Assembly (NCBI RefSeq): GCF_001702265.1
Contig: NZ_MAUE01000026.1
Span: forward strand, 310,001-374,000
Reading direction: 5' to 3'
From: Pseudomonas aylmerensis
Lineage (GTDB): Bacteria; Pseudomonadota; Gammaproteobacteria; Pseudomonadales; Pseudomonadaceae
DNA length: 64,000 bases
In this document: piece by piece, positions 34,079 through 42,643 of the stretch
Numbering within the stretch: the first letter of the stretch is position 1
Layout: each line of letters starts with the position of its first letter
The notes under the pieces: model-generated
Seen by the model: only the letters and a program-made list of their open reading frames with translations
What the model was told of the DNA's origin: nothing
Databases searched by the model: none
Made by a program: the position numbers and the translations under genes

Positions 34079-35038
34079 TCAAACGGTGGTTGCCGGTTCC
34101 GGCATCAACTGCAACTCAGGCAGCACCGAGGCTGGGTGTATGCCAATCGAGTTGAGGATCTCGGGCATGGCCGAGTAGTCCGCTTCACCGGTCTCGATGA
34201 ATTGGGTGGGCAGCAGCAGCGAGCGATCGCCGAACACTTCAAGCAGTTGCGGCAGGATGATTCGCCACGCGGAAATCTCGCGCATCGGGAAAATCCGGAT
34301 CGAGTTGGCGATGCCCCGGGTAAACAAGGTGGTTTGTTGCGCGGTGAAGTCGCCGACCACCTGCTGCACGAACAGCGGGAAGATGTGCTTGTGCACCAGC
34401 TCGTCTTTTTTGTGCAGGGCCACGACGTGACGGAACACCGGCTGGATCTCGGGTGCGTCGCTGAGGTCGGCCAGGTAGTCGCTGATGAAGGTCTCCGACA
34501 CCAGCGAGAAGGCCAGGCGGTAGATCTTGAAGTCCGCCTCGGACATCGTCGCCTGGGCCTGGCTCAAGTGGCGGGTCAATTCCAGCTCCGGCCATTTGAT
34601 GCGCATGCCGCGCTGGGTAATCGCCAATTCACACATGTTGATCGAGAACAGCGTGTGGTAGGCCTCATCCGCCAGGGTTTCGGAAATGGTCGCGGCGCTG
34701 GCTGAGCTCAGGCGCGAGCCCAGTTGCAGCAGGTCGATGCAGGACGGGCAGATGATCTCGGTTTCGATGGCGATGGTTTTCTGGTTGTAGATCACCCAGC
34801 CCGCCGACAGGATCAGCAGTTTCAGCGCGTGGGGGTAGTGCTGGTAGTGCGGGTCATGGGCGAAAGGTAACAGGGCCTCGAGAAAGTCCGGGGCCTGCAG
34901 GTCGAGCTGGATATCCGGGCGTTGGGAATCGAGCTTGATCTGTGCGCGTTTGTGCCAGCTGCGTTCGATTTTGATCAATCGTTCATCGGCTGCGTCATTG
35001 CTGCGATAAAGATCGTCTTGAGTGCTGTGCTGAAACAT
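34079..35038 (-). CDS. AurF-like diiron oxygenase (N-oxygenase family)
   Basis: 319 residues from the ATG at 35038, preceded by GGTGA; in-frame ATGs at 35074 and 35104 lack a ribosome site. The helical protein shows the ligand set of p-aminobenzoate N-oxygenase AurF: Glu92 or Glu94 (IETEII), Glu125-x2-His128 (DEAYH), Glu182 (VSETF) and His209-x3-Glu213-x2-His216 (HKKDELVH). AurF relatives oxidise amines to hydroxylamines or nitro groups, or hydroxylate carbon. It is the second gene of the operon that begins with the crotonase. The substrate is unknown. Confidence 0.82.
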   Translation of the reverse strand: MFQHSTQDDLYRSNDAADERLIKIERSWHKRAQIKLDSQRPDIQLDLQAPDFLEALLPFAHDPHYQHYPHALKLLILSAGWVIYNQKTIAIETEIICPSCIDLLQLGSRLSSASAATISETLADEAYHTLFSINMCELAITQRGMRIKWPELELTRHLSQAQATMSEADFKIYRLAFSLVSETFISDYLADLSDAPEIQPVFRHVVALHKKDELVHKHIFPLFVQQVVGDFTAQQTTLFTRGIANSIRIFPMREISAWRIILPQLLEVFGDRSLLLPTQFIETGEADYSAMPEILNSIGIHPASVLPELQLMPEPATTV

Positions 35039-35081
35039 GGTTTCACCGGGTTGATAGTGAGTTGTGAAGGCCATCCATGGT

Positions 35082-35101
35082 TTGCCGAGGAAGCTCGGCA
35101 A
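35082..35101 (-). other. Intercistronic hairpin between crotonase and diiron oxygenase genes
   Basis: TTGCCGAG and CTCGGCAA form a perfect 8-bp stem with a CTTC tetraloop. There is no T-run after it on the minus strand, so it is not a terminator; it may stabilise the upstream mRNA or set unequal expression of the two genes. Confidence 0.5.
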
Positions 35102-35117
35102 CATTCACGACCGCGAG

Positions 35118-35903
35118 TTACACCGCCGGGGCGGTCTGGATCTTGTCCTTCTTGCGATCCAGGAAATCCGCCAGGCGATCCTGTGTGCGGGTGTCGGAGG
35201 ACACCACTGCAGCAATCAAGGCTTCTGTCATCAGGCCGTCCTGCTGGCTTTGATCCACGATGCGTGGCAGCACGTGGGTGACCGCGTAGTTGGTCATGGG
35301 CAGGTTGCCGGCGATCTTGTGCGCCAGTTCGGTCGCCTTGAGCACCGCTTGGCCGACCGGGACCAGGTACTGCGCCACGCCGCGCTCGTAGCTTTCCTTG
35401 GCGTAGAGCGTGCGGCCGGTGAGCATCATGTCGGTCATCAGGGCGATGCCGGCGATGCGCGGGAAGCGCACCGAGGCGCCGACGCCCACATACAGGCCGC
35501 GCATGGCTTCGGGCAGCGAGAAGAACGCGCTGTCATCGACCACGCGAATACTGCAGGCCGTGGCGATTTCCAGGCCGCCGCCGATGGCCGCACCGGTAAT
35601 GGCGGCCACAACCGGCACCTTGCCGAACTGGATCAGTTCAAAGGTTTTATGCCACTCACGGAAGGCCTGGACATTGTCGATCACCGATTGGTCGCGGATT
35701 TCCGACAGGTCCAGCCCCGTGCAGAAATGCTGGCTGGTGCTGTAGAGCACGGCGGCACCAATGCCTTCAGGCAGGTTGCTGAAGGTCTCGCGCAGTTCAT
35801 GCATGACCTCGAGAGACATGGCGTTGCGCTTCTGCGGGCGGTTGAGGCCCACCATCAACACCGCGCCATCTACTCGTACGTCCAAGTAGTTTTTGATCGT
35901 CAT
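35118..35903 (-). CDS. Crotonase (enoyl-CoA hydratase/isomerase family) protein
   Basis: 261 residues from the ATG at 35903. Crotonase fold: NRPQKRNAMS, oxyanion-hole segments TSQHFCTGLDLSEI and AAIGGGLEIATAC, and LPEAMRGLYVGVGASVRFPR. By eye the first catalytic acid (Glu in LPEAM) is kept, while the second position reads Asp (ALMTDMMLTG), so the reaction may not be simple hydration. First gene of a co-directional run with diiron oxygenase, amidotransferase, exporter and RidA genes. It is divergent from an AraC gene, with about 107 bases between. Confidence 0.88.
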   Translation of the reverse strand: MTIKNYLDVRVDGAVLMVGLNRPQKRNAMSLEVMHELRETFSNLPEGIGAAVLYSTSQHFCTGLDLSEIRDQSVIDNVQAFREWHKTFELIQFGKVPVVAAITGAAIGGGLEIATACSIRVVDDSAFFSLPEAMRGLYVGVGASVRFPRIAGIALMTDMMLTGRTLYAKESYERGVAQYLVPVGQAVLKATELAHKIAGNLPMTNYAVTHVLPRIVDQSQQDGLMTEALIAAVVSSDTRTQDRLADFLDRKKDKIQTAPAV

Positions 35904-36010
35904 TTTCCGAGTATCCCTTCGATATGAACCCAACTTGGGGAGCAACGATTCTAGGTGGCAGAGTAATGGCCCGCTTGCTATGTCAGGTCATACTTTGACA
36001 AAATCGGGCC

Positions 36011-36808
36011 ATGCCGCCGACCTTCACTTTTTCTCCTTACGAACTCGACAGCCCCGAAGCGGTGGTGACGCTGCGGGAGTACCCGTCCGGCACGGTGTTT
36101 CCACGCCACACCCATCGTCGGGGACAGTTCGCCTATGCCTCGACGGGGGCGCTGAAGATGTTCACCGACCTGGGTAACTGGGTGGTCCCGCCGCAACGGG
36201 CGATCTGGGTGCCGGGCGGGGTGGCGCATGAGATGCACATGCGCGGCGATGTGGTGATGCTCAACACCTACCTGGACGACGATGCGGCCGAGCGTGCCGG
36301 TTTGCAGGATTACTGCCAGGTGTTCGGGGTGTCGCCGCTGCTGCGGCATTTGCTGGAAGCGGCGTTGGCCATCGGGCCGTCGGCGTCGCCGAGTGTCAGG
36401 GACCGCTGCGTGCTGACCCTGTTGATCGACGAGATCGGCGCCATGCCCGAGCTGCCGCTCAGCGCGCCATTGCCCTCCGAGTCGCGCCTGGCCCGTTCTT
36501 GTCAGCGGTTTCTCGAAGCGCCGACGCAGAAAATCTCCATCGGCGAAATGGCCGATTGGTCGAGCATGAGCCGGCGCACCTTTACGCGTAACTTCCGGGA
36601 GTGCACCGGCATGACCTTTGTATCGTGGCGCCAGCAGGTCTGCCTGCTGGAGGCCACGGCGCGGCTCAGTCACGGCTCGTCGATCACCGATGTGGCCTTC
36701 GAGCTGGGGTTCAGCAGTTCCAGCGCATTCACCTCGGTGTTTCGCCGCAACCTGGGGGATTCACCGGCGCGCTACCTGGCCAAATCCAAGGCGGCGTCGA
36801 TGTTCTGA
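36011..36808 (+). CDS. AraC-family regulator with N-terminal cupin
   Basis: 265 residues. A cupin-like sensor domain (SGTVFPRHTHRRGQFAYAS, VVPPQRAIWVPGGVAHEM) is followed by the two AraC helix-turn-helix motifs (IGEMADWSSMSRRTFTRNF; SSITDVAFELGFSSSSAFTS). Divergent from the crotonase-headed operon, it is that operon's most likely regulator, with the effector presumably the pathway substrate or product. The cupin histidines (HTH, H near VAHEM) could bind metal or ligand. Confidence 0.88.
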   Translation: MPPTFTFSPYELDSPEAVVTLREYPSGTVFPRHTHRRGQFAYASTGALKMFTDLGNWVVPPQRAIWVPGGVAHEMHMRGDVVMLNTYLDDDAAERAGLQDYCQVFGVSPLLRHLLEAALAIGPSASPSVRDRCVLTLLIDEIGAMPELPLSAPLPSESRLARSCQRFLEAPTQKISIGEMADWSSMSRRTFTRNFRECTGMTFVSWRQQVCLLEATARLSHGSSITDVAFELGFSSSSAFTSVFRRNLGDSPARYLAKSKAASMF

Positions 36809-36911
36809 AAGGAGGAGGGTGCCAACCTGGCGCCTTTCTCCCCAGCGGTACGGCGTTGAGTCTCACCCTTTGTTACTATCGCCGTCCCTTGTCACCAGGA
36901 GTCACCGCCCC

Positions 36912-38465
36912 ATGCAGCACCAGTGGGATGAAATGCACCGCACTCGCAAGCCCACGTTCGTGTTGTGTGGCGAGCCGCAGGGGGAGGTGCTCAATCTCTA
37001 TGTCCACGGTTATTCGGCGTTCTTCAATCAGCAACAACTGGGCAATTTCAAGCAACAGTTGGCGGCGATCGAAGGCTCGACCAACCTGATGCTGTTCTGG
37101 CCGGCGGGGCATTTCCTGGAAAACCTGTTTGCGCCGTTCAAGGACGTGATCACCGCGATGCTTGGCGGTGGTAGCCTCGGCGCGGCGACCGTGGGGGTGG
37201 GCAAGGCGATTGCCTATTTCCTCGACCATTACAAAAGTGTCGAGGCCCGGGTCGACGAAGTGGCCAGGAGCCTGCTGCCGGAACTCGCCGGTTACCTGCA
37301 CGGGGAAGCGCTGCAAGTGCGGCGTATCAACCTGATCGGCCACTCCCTGGGCGCGCGCATTCTGGTCAAGAGTCTGTTGGCCAACCCCGAAACCGCTCGC
37401 GAGCTGCCGTTGGACAACCTGCTGCTGATGGGCGGCGCGATCTGTACGTCGAGCCCGTGGGACGAGGTCTCGGCGCTGCTCAAGGGGCGGGTGATCAACT
37501 GTCACTCGAGCAAGGACTGGGCCCTGGCGATGAAGCCCGACACCGAGCGCTGCATTGGTCGTTACGCGATCCCGGTGACTCCGGCGCTCAAGGCCAAGGT
37601 CACCAATGTGCACCTGGCCAGCTTCGATCACGCCGCCTACTGGCCGCAGTTGCAGACCGTGGTGCAGTACACCGACCTGTTGCAGGAGCGGCGCGGCATG
37701 ATCCGCGCCGACCAGCGCAGCAGCGAGGTGCGCTTTGCCGAGGAGGACGCAGACCTGTTCCCGGCCCTGGTGCAGGCGCGGCCGGAAGAAGTGAAGTTCC
37801 TCGCCGAGTTGATGGCACAAAAACGCAGTGCCTCGATCGATGCCACGGTACGCGAGCCGCTGAAGCTGGCCATCGAGTTGCAGCGCATGGGCGGCGACAG
37901 CTTCATGAATCTGGCCCGTGGCCATGGCGTGAATTACCGCCAGATCGCCGAAGATGTCGCGCAGCGCCTGGGGATCAAGTTCGATGAGCCACTGGAGACG
38001 GTGGCTTTGGCTGATGTCGAAGCACGGGTCGCGGAAAAACTGATCGAGCAGTACAAAGCCAAGCTGAGCACGGCCGACCGCCAAGTGTTCGACGCTGAAC
38101 TCAAGGCGGCGGCGCAGAAAGAGCAGGGCGTGTTCAGCCGTTTCGATGTCGGCCGCTCGGCCACGGCGGCGTTGAGCGGGACGGCACTGGCCGGATTGAC
38201 CGGGTTTATCCTGCGCCGTGGGGCGGCCACGGCGATCCCGGTGGTGGGCCAGGCCTTGGCCGCCGCCATGCTGTTGGTGAGTGGGGTGCGTGCGTTTTCC
38301 GGCCCGGCGTATTCGATCACCACCCTGGCGGTGCTGGTGGTCGGGCTGATTCGCCAACGCATGGAGCGTGAAGCGCTGAACCAGGAGATCGACCTGGTGG
38401 TGCAGGTGGTCGAGACGTTTGACCTGCCTCGGGACACGGTGATGCGCACGGTCGCATCCGACTGA
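36912..38465 (+). CDS. DUF726-type alpha/beta hydrolase with hydrophobic C-terminal region
   Basis: 517 residues from the ATG at 36912. The first half has an alpha/beta hydrolase core: LNLYVHGYSAFFN, the nucleophile elbow NLIGHSLGARILVKSL, and LLLMGGAICTSSPWDEV, the pattern of DUF726/TMCO4-like proteins known mainly from eukaryotes. The segment CHSSKDWALAM may carry the acid. The second half is helical and ends in a glycine/alanine-rich hydrophobic stretch (AALSGTALAGLTGFI, AIPVVGQALAAAMLLVSGVRAF), probably membrane-inserted. No operon partner. Possibly a lipase acting at the membrane; substrate unknown. Confidence 0.75.
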   Translation: MQHQWDEMHRTRKPTFVLCGEPQGEVLNLYVHGYSAFFNQQQLGNFKQQLAAIEGSTNLMLFWPAGHFLENLFAPFKDVITAMLGGGSLGAATVGVGKAIAYFLDHYKSVEARVDEVARSLLPELAGYLHGEALQVRRINLIGHSLGARILVKSLLANPETARELPLDNLLLMGGAICTSSPWDEVSALLKGRVINCHSSKDWALAMKPDTERCIGRYAIPVTPALKAKVTNVHLASFDHAAYWPQLQTVVQYTDLLQERRGMIRADQRSSEVRFAEEDADLFPALVQARPEEVKFLAELMAQKRSASIDATVREPLKLAIELQRMGGDSFMNLARGHGVNYRQIAEDVAQRLGIKFDEPLETVALADVEARVAEKLIEQYKAKLSTADRQVFDAELKAAAQKEQGVFSRFDVGRSATAALSGTALAGLTGFILRRGAATAIPVVGQALAAAMLLVSGVRAFSGPAYSITTLAVLVVGLIRQRMEREALNQEIDLVVQVVETFDLPRDTVMRTVASD

Positions 38466-38506
38466 TAAGCTGCGCCCTTGTCTTGTGTGTTTACCTGGGA
38501 TACCGC

Positions 38507-39826
38507 GTGAAATTCAGCCTGCCGAAAATCGCTACCGCTCCATTCTGCCCACCGGAAGTGGCCGGCTCCGTCGCCGTTGATCCCAACGCTTCGTTCTTCA
38601 AGCGCATCCTCATGTTTGCCGGCCCCGGGCTGCTGATCTCCATCGGCTACATGGACCCGGGCAACTGGGCCACGGCCATCGAGGCCGGGTCGCGCTATGG
38701 CTACAACTTGTTGTTCGTGGTGCTGCTGGCCAGCCTCGCCGGGATGGCGGTGCAGTGCCTGTGCTCGCGGCTGGGCATCGCCACCGGCAAGGACCTGGCG
38801 CAACTGTGTCGCGAGCGCTACAGCCCGCGTTCGGCACGCACCCAGTGGCTGCTGGCGGAAGTCTCGATCATCGCCACCGACCTCGCCGAAGTGCTTGGCT
38901 GTGCCCTGGCGTTTCACTTGCTGCTGGGGGTTTCACTGACAACCGGCATCGTCATCACTGCCTTTGACACGTTGCTGATCCTCGCCCTGCAAAACCGGGG
39001 CTTTCGCCGCCTGGAAGCGATCATGCTGGCGCTGGTGGCGACCATCGGCGTGTGTTTCTTCATCGAGCTGGTGCTGATCAAGCCTTACTGGCCCGACGTG
39101 TTCAGCGGCTTCACGCCCTCATTGTCGGCCATCAGCGACGCCGCGCCGTTGTACCTGGCCATCGGCATCCTCGGGGCCACGGTGATGCCGCATAACCTGT
39201 ACCTGCACAGCTCGATCGTACAAACCCGGCTGATCGGCAAAGACCTCGCCAGCAAACAGGACGCGGTGAAGCTGGCCCGAATCGACACCATCGGCTCGCT
39301 GGCCCTGGCGTTGCTGGTCAATGCGGCGATCCTGATCCTCGCCGCCGCGGCCTTCCACAAAACCGGGCACACCGATGTGGTCGAGATCCAGGACGCCTAT
39401 CACCTGCTGGACCCACTGGTGGGCGGCGCCTTCGCCAGCATCCTGTTCGGCGTCGCCTTGCTGGCGTCCGGGCAAAGCTCGACCTTCACCGGCACCATCG
39501 CCGGGCAAGTGATCATGGAGGGCTATCTCAACCTGCGCATCCCTTGCTGGCAACGTCGCTTGATCACCCGCGGGCTGGCGCTGATCCCGGCGTTCCTGGG
39601 CGTATGGCTGATGGGCGACGACGCCATCGGCAAACTGCTGATCCTCAGCCAGGTGGTGCTCAGCCTGCAGCTGCCGTTCGCGCTGTACCCGCTGATTCGC
39701 ATGACCGGCGACAAGCAACTGATGGGACCGTTCGTCAATCGGCTGCCGACCAGAATGCTGGCGTGGTTCCTGTTTGCGGTGATCAGTGGGGCGAATGCGT
39801 GGTTGATTGGCCAGTGGGTGTTTTGA
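38507..39826 (+). CDS. mntH: MntH, Nramp-family Mn(II)/divalent metal transporter
   Basis: 439 residues, start GTG at 38507 with CTGGGA upstream. Eleven predicted membrane helices. Both metal-binding signatures are present: helix 1 DPGNWATAIEAGS and helix 6 GATVMPHNLYLHSS. Nramp proteins import Mn2+ or Fe2+ with protons. No MntR-type operator was recognised upstream. Single gene between the DUF726 gene and a decayed toxin-antitoxin pair. Confidence 0.93.
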   Translation: MKFSLPKIATAPFCPPEVAGSVAVDPNASFFKRILMFAGPGLLISIGYMDPGNWATAIEAGSRYGYNLLFVVLLASLAGMAVQCLCSRLGIATGKDLAQLCRERYSPRSARTQWLLAEVSIIATDLAEVLGCALAFHLLLGVSLTTGIVITAFDTLLILALQNRGFRRLEAIMLALVATIGVCFFIELVLIKPYWPDVFSGFTPSLSAISDAAPLYLAIGILGATVMPHNLYLHSSIVQTRLIGKDLASKQDAVKLARIDTIGSLALALLVNAAILILAAAAFHKTGHTDVVEIQDAYHLLDPLVGGAFASILFGVALLASGQSSTFTGTIAGQVIMEGYLNLRIPCWQRRLITRGLALIPAFLGVWLMGDDAIGKLLILSQVVLSLQLPFALYPLIRMTGDKQLMGPFVNRLPTRMLAWFLFAVISGANAWLIGQWVF

Positions 39827-39853
39827 TCAAGCCTGCGGGGCCATTGGGATGAT

Positions 39854-40059
39854 TTAAACCAGGATTGCCAGGGACGTGTATTGGGCAACCTGTGGATCCG
39901 CAGTCAGCAGTAGGCCGATCTTGATCGCCATTTCCCAGAATGTTGCAGCGCTGATGTAGATCTCCGCTGCATGTTCAATCAGCTTCCTGGCTTTGCTGGA
40001 CAGCCTGGGGTCATCCGTCAGGGCCATAGCACGATGTGCGTATCCAGCAGCACTCTGAT
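39854..40059 (-). pseudogene. Remnant of a PIN-domain (VapC-type) toxin
   Basis: The N-terminal piece RVLLDTHIVLW can be read from about 40056, then a missing base near 40023 shifts the frame; in the new frame ALTDDPRLSSKARKLIEHAA and YISAATFWEMAIKIGL follow, typical of PIN toxins. Near 39910 the sequence jumps to LLTADPQVAQYTSLAILV, the usual C-terminus, so roughly half of the domain is deleted. The expected ATG start reads ATC. The toxin is dead by several independent lesions. Confidence 0.8.
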
Positions 40060-40295
40060 CGATGGCTGCCTTCGAAGGTATCCAATAGATCGTCGGGTAA
40101 CGGTGCGTCAAAGTCCTGCGCAATCACGAGCTTGCCTTTCATGGCCCCGATTCTCTGGCCCTTGGATTTACCCACCGGGACCAGCTGTGCCATCGCACGG
40201 CCGTGCTTGGCGATGGTGATGACTTTGCCGGAAGCGACTTCATCTACCAGTTTCGAGAGATTATTTTTCGCTTCACCCAAGGGCACGGTAATCAT
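40011..40295 (-). CDS. Phd/YefM-type antitoxin with run-on C-terminus
   Basis: 94 residues from the ATG at 40295 (GGTGA upstream). MITVPLGEAKNNLSKLVDEV, then GKVITIAKHGRAMAQLVPV is a complete Phd DNA-binding fold; the tail DAPLPDDLLDTFEGSH would bind a PIN toxin. In intact modules translation stops about here, overlapping the toxin start. In this copy the stop seems to be lost, probably TGA to CGA, so about 14 extra residues are read from former toxin sequence. It may still bind its own promoter. Confidence 0.8.
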   Translation of the reverse strand: MITVPLGEAKNNLSKLVDEVASGKVITIAKHGRAMAQLVPVGKSKGQRIGAMKGKLVIAQDFDAPLPDDLLDTFEGSHRSECCWIRTSCYGPDG

Positions 40296-40557
40296 GGCGT
40301 CACCCGCATGTTTTGGCCAAAAATAGCCAAAATTTCGTGAGCTATCAAAAACGGTCCGACCGCTGGCTGCAATGGCCCGTTCAGACCGCACTTTCTTGTA
40401 ATGCACGACTTCCATGGCGTTTCCCCAAAAAAAAGATCTGCTGGGAGTCTGCCCGAGCCTGCCGTGCTGGAAAATGCTGGCCCGGAAAAACAGAACGGGC
40501 CTACCTCATTGGGTGGGAAAAATCCGCAGCAGCGATGTCCTGCACACTCAACCCGCC

Positions 40558-41490
40558 TCACCGATCCCAATACGGCACGCTGCCAAAACACTCCACGAAG
40601 TAATCGATCACCGTGCGCACCTTCAGCGACAACCGTCGGCTCCCCGGCCACAACGCGGCGATCTGCTGGGGCTCCAGGGTGGTCGCCACCTCATAGTCCG
40701 TCAGTACCGCCTGCAACGTGCCGGCGCGCAGGCCTTCGCCGATCAACCAGGAGGGAAACACCACCAGCCCCAGGCCTTGCTCGGCGGCGTGGGTGAGGGT
40801 GTCGGCGTGGTTACCGGTGATCGGGCCCTTGACGCTGTAGGGCTTCCAGTCGCCCTGGCCCTTGCGGAAGAACCAGCGTTGCTGGCCGGTGATGCCCTTG
40901 TAGGCCAGGCACTGGTGGTCGATCAGTTCGTCAGGGTGGGTGGGTGTGCCATGCAGGGCCAGATAGGCGGGGCTGGCGGCAAGGCGAAAACGCTGCGGGG
41001 CAAAGATGCGAGCCTGCATGCTGGAGTCGTTGAGCACGCCGATGCGAAACATCAGGTCGGTACCGTCTTGCAGCGGGTCGACGTAGGTGTCGGTCTGCTG
41101 GATATCCAGTTGCAGCTTCGGGTAGCGCCGGCACAACTCGCCCAGCCACGGTGCCAGGTGGCGCTGGCCAAAGACCATCGGCGCGTTGATGCGCACCAGG
41201 CCGCTGGGTTCGCTTTCCTGCTCCTGCAGTGCTTGGCCGGCGGCTTCGAGTTGTTCCAGCATCAAGCGCGCGTGGCGTCCCAGCAAACGCCCGGCCTCGG
41301 TGGGGCTGACCGCGCGGGTGTGGCGATAGAGCAATTGCTGGCCGAGGGCCTGTTCCATCAGTTGGATCTGCCGGGAAATCGAGGAGGGTGCCAGGCTCTC
41401 GCGGCGTGCCACTTCCGAAAAGCTGCCATGGTCCAGCACCGCCACGAACAGGCGTAGCGCCTTGAAACTCAATTCATTCAAGCCCTGCAT
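40558..41490 (-). CDS. LysR-type transcriptional regulator
   Basis: 310 residues from the second of two adjacent ATGs (41490), with GGAGG just upstream. N-terminal helix-turn-helix (LRLFVAVLDHGSFSEVARRE, LAPSSISRQIQLMEQALG) and an effector domain of the CrgA-like group (SGLVRINAPMVFGQRHLAPW). Divergent from two DMT transporter genes, with about 118 bases between, so it probably controls them. The ~260 bases between this gene and the Phd-type gene hold nothing I can recognise. Confidence 0.88.
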   Translation of the reverse strand: MQGLNELSFKALRLFVAVLDHGSFSEVARRESLAPSSISRQIQLMEQALGQQLLYRHTRAVSPTEAGRLLGRHARLMLEQLEAAGQALQEQESEPSGLVRINAPMVFGQRHLAPWLGELCRRYPKLQLDIQQTDTYVDPLQDGTDLMFRIGVLNDSSMQARIFAPQRFRLAASPAYLALHGTPTHPDELIDHQCLAYKGITGQQRWFFRKGQGDWKPYSVKGPITGNHADTLTHAAEQGLGLVVFPSWLIGEGLRAGTLQAVLTDYEVATTLEPQQIAALWPGSRRLSLKVRTVIDYFVECFGSVPYWDR

Positions 41491-41608
41491 CATGCCTCCA
41501 GGTTGTGCGTAATGCGCAAAGGTGTTGTCCGTATGCTCCCATTTATCGCACAGGACGACCACCGGATAATGCGCGTCATCCAATCCTTTGTTGATGTGCA
41601 GGTGATGT

Positions 41609-42097
41609 ATGCAAGCAAGTTCTATCGAGGGCGTGGCGCAAGCCAAGCCGAAAAAAAACCTCCTGCGGCTGCTGCTGTTGCCGTTGGTGATCCTGGCCGG
41701 TATGGGGCTGTCGGTCGAAGCCGGCCTGCTCGGGCCGCTGGGCGTGCAAGTCGGGCATTTGTGGGCGACCTTGAGCATCTTCGGCGTCGGCTCGGCGATC
41801 CTGTATTTGCTGCTGTTGTTCAGCGGCCCGCAAAAGGGCCCGGCCCTGTCCGAGCTGCCGCGCTGGCAATTGATCGGCGGCTTCCTGGGGCCGATGTACG
41901 TGGTGGTGCTGACCCTGGCCACGCCGCATATCGGGATTGCCATGACCATGATCGCGATTCTGTCGGGCCAGGTCGGCAAGAGCGTGCTGATCGACCATTT
42001 CGGCTGGTTCGGCACGGCGCGCAAGCGCGTGAATGGCGAGCGCTGGATTGCCCTGGCGTTGATTGTGGTGGCACTTGTTTTGATTGCACGAGGTTAA
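41609..42097 (+). CDS. DMT-family transporter, DUF606/YdcZ type (first of a pair)
   Basis: 162 residues with five predicted membrane helices; LPRWQLIGGFLGPMYVVVLTLATPHIG (shown in part) contains the WQLIGG motif of the DUF606/YdcZ half-size transporters. These often act as paired small proteins. The next gene encodes a similar protein 4 bases after the stop. Function unknown, presumably small-molecule efflux; regulated perhaps by the divergent LysR protein. Confidence 0.85.
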   Translation: MQASSIEGVAQAKPKKNLLRLLLLPLVILAGMGLSVEAGLLGPLGVQVGHLWATLSIFGVGSAILYLLLLFSGPQKGPALSELPRWQLIGGFLGPMYVVVLTLATPHIGIAMTMIAILSGQVGKSVLIDHFGWFGTARKRVNGERWIALALIVVALVLIARG

Positions 42098-42101
42098 GGC
42101 G

Positions 42102-42554
42102 ATGAATCTGATTCTGTTATTGGTACTGGTGATAGCCGCAGGGGCGGTGTTGAGTGTGCAGGCGGCGATCAATGGTCGCCTGGGCCAGGCGGTGGGTGTA
42201 TTGCGCGGCAGCCTGGTGACCTTTGTGGTCGGGGCGATTGTTACCGCGCTGATGATTCTGTTCTTCGAACCGGCCTATCCCGTGACCCTGTTGGACGTGC
42301 CCAAATGGCAACTGACCGGCGCGCTGTTTGGTGTGGTGTACATGATGGTGATGGTCGGCGCGGTGCCGGTGGTCGGTACGGCGGTCGCCACCGTAGCGGT
42401 GATCCTCGGCCAACTGGGCATGGGCATGCTGATCGACAACTTCGGCTGGCTGGGCAACCCGGCGATCGAATTGTCGGGCGCCCGGATCGTTGCAATGGCG
42501 TGTCTGGCCCTGGCTTTGGTGTTCATGTACCGCAGCAATACGCGCACCGACTGA
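42102..42554 (+). CDS. DMT-family transporter, DUF606/YdcZ type (second of a pair)
   Basis: 150 residues from the ATG at 42102 (AAGGCG upstream), five predicted helices. AGAVLSVQAAINGRLGQAV at the N-terminus and VPKWQLTGALFGVVYM match the DUF606/YdcZ family and its upstream neighbour. The pair probably assembles as a heterodimer, one half supplying each five-helix bundle. Confidence 0.87.
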   Translation: MNLILLLVLVIAAGAVLSVQAAINGRLGQAVGVLRGSLVTFVVGAIVTALMILFFEPAYPVTLLDVPKWQLTGALFGVVYMMVMVGAVPVVGTAVATVAVILGQLGMGMLIDNFGWLGNPAIELSGARIVAMACLALALVFMYRSNTRTD

Positions 42555-42643
42555 TGGTTTGAACCATCGACGGCGGGCGGCAGTCACTGCTTAAGGTGCC
42601 GGCGCTCGCCGCACCGGGACGACCATGAAGAAGGAGTCTGACC

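Noticed and set aside
32128-35903. Carbapenem-type CarA/CarB pair (beta-lactam synthetase plus crotonase)
   Set aside because: The synthetase keeps Cys2 and a full glutaminase domain, unlike CarA, and there is no CarC-type oxygenase. The AurF-like enzyme is a different family.
40296-40557. Small open frames between the Phd-type antitoxin and the LysR gene
   Set aside because: None has a ribosome site or recognisable sequence; the stretch looks non-coding.
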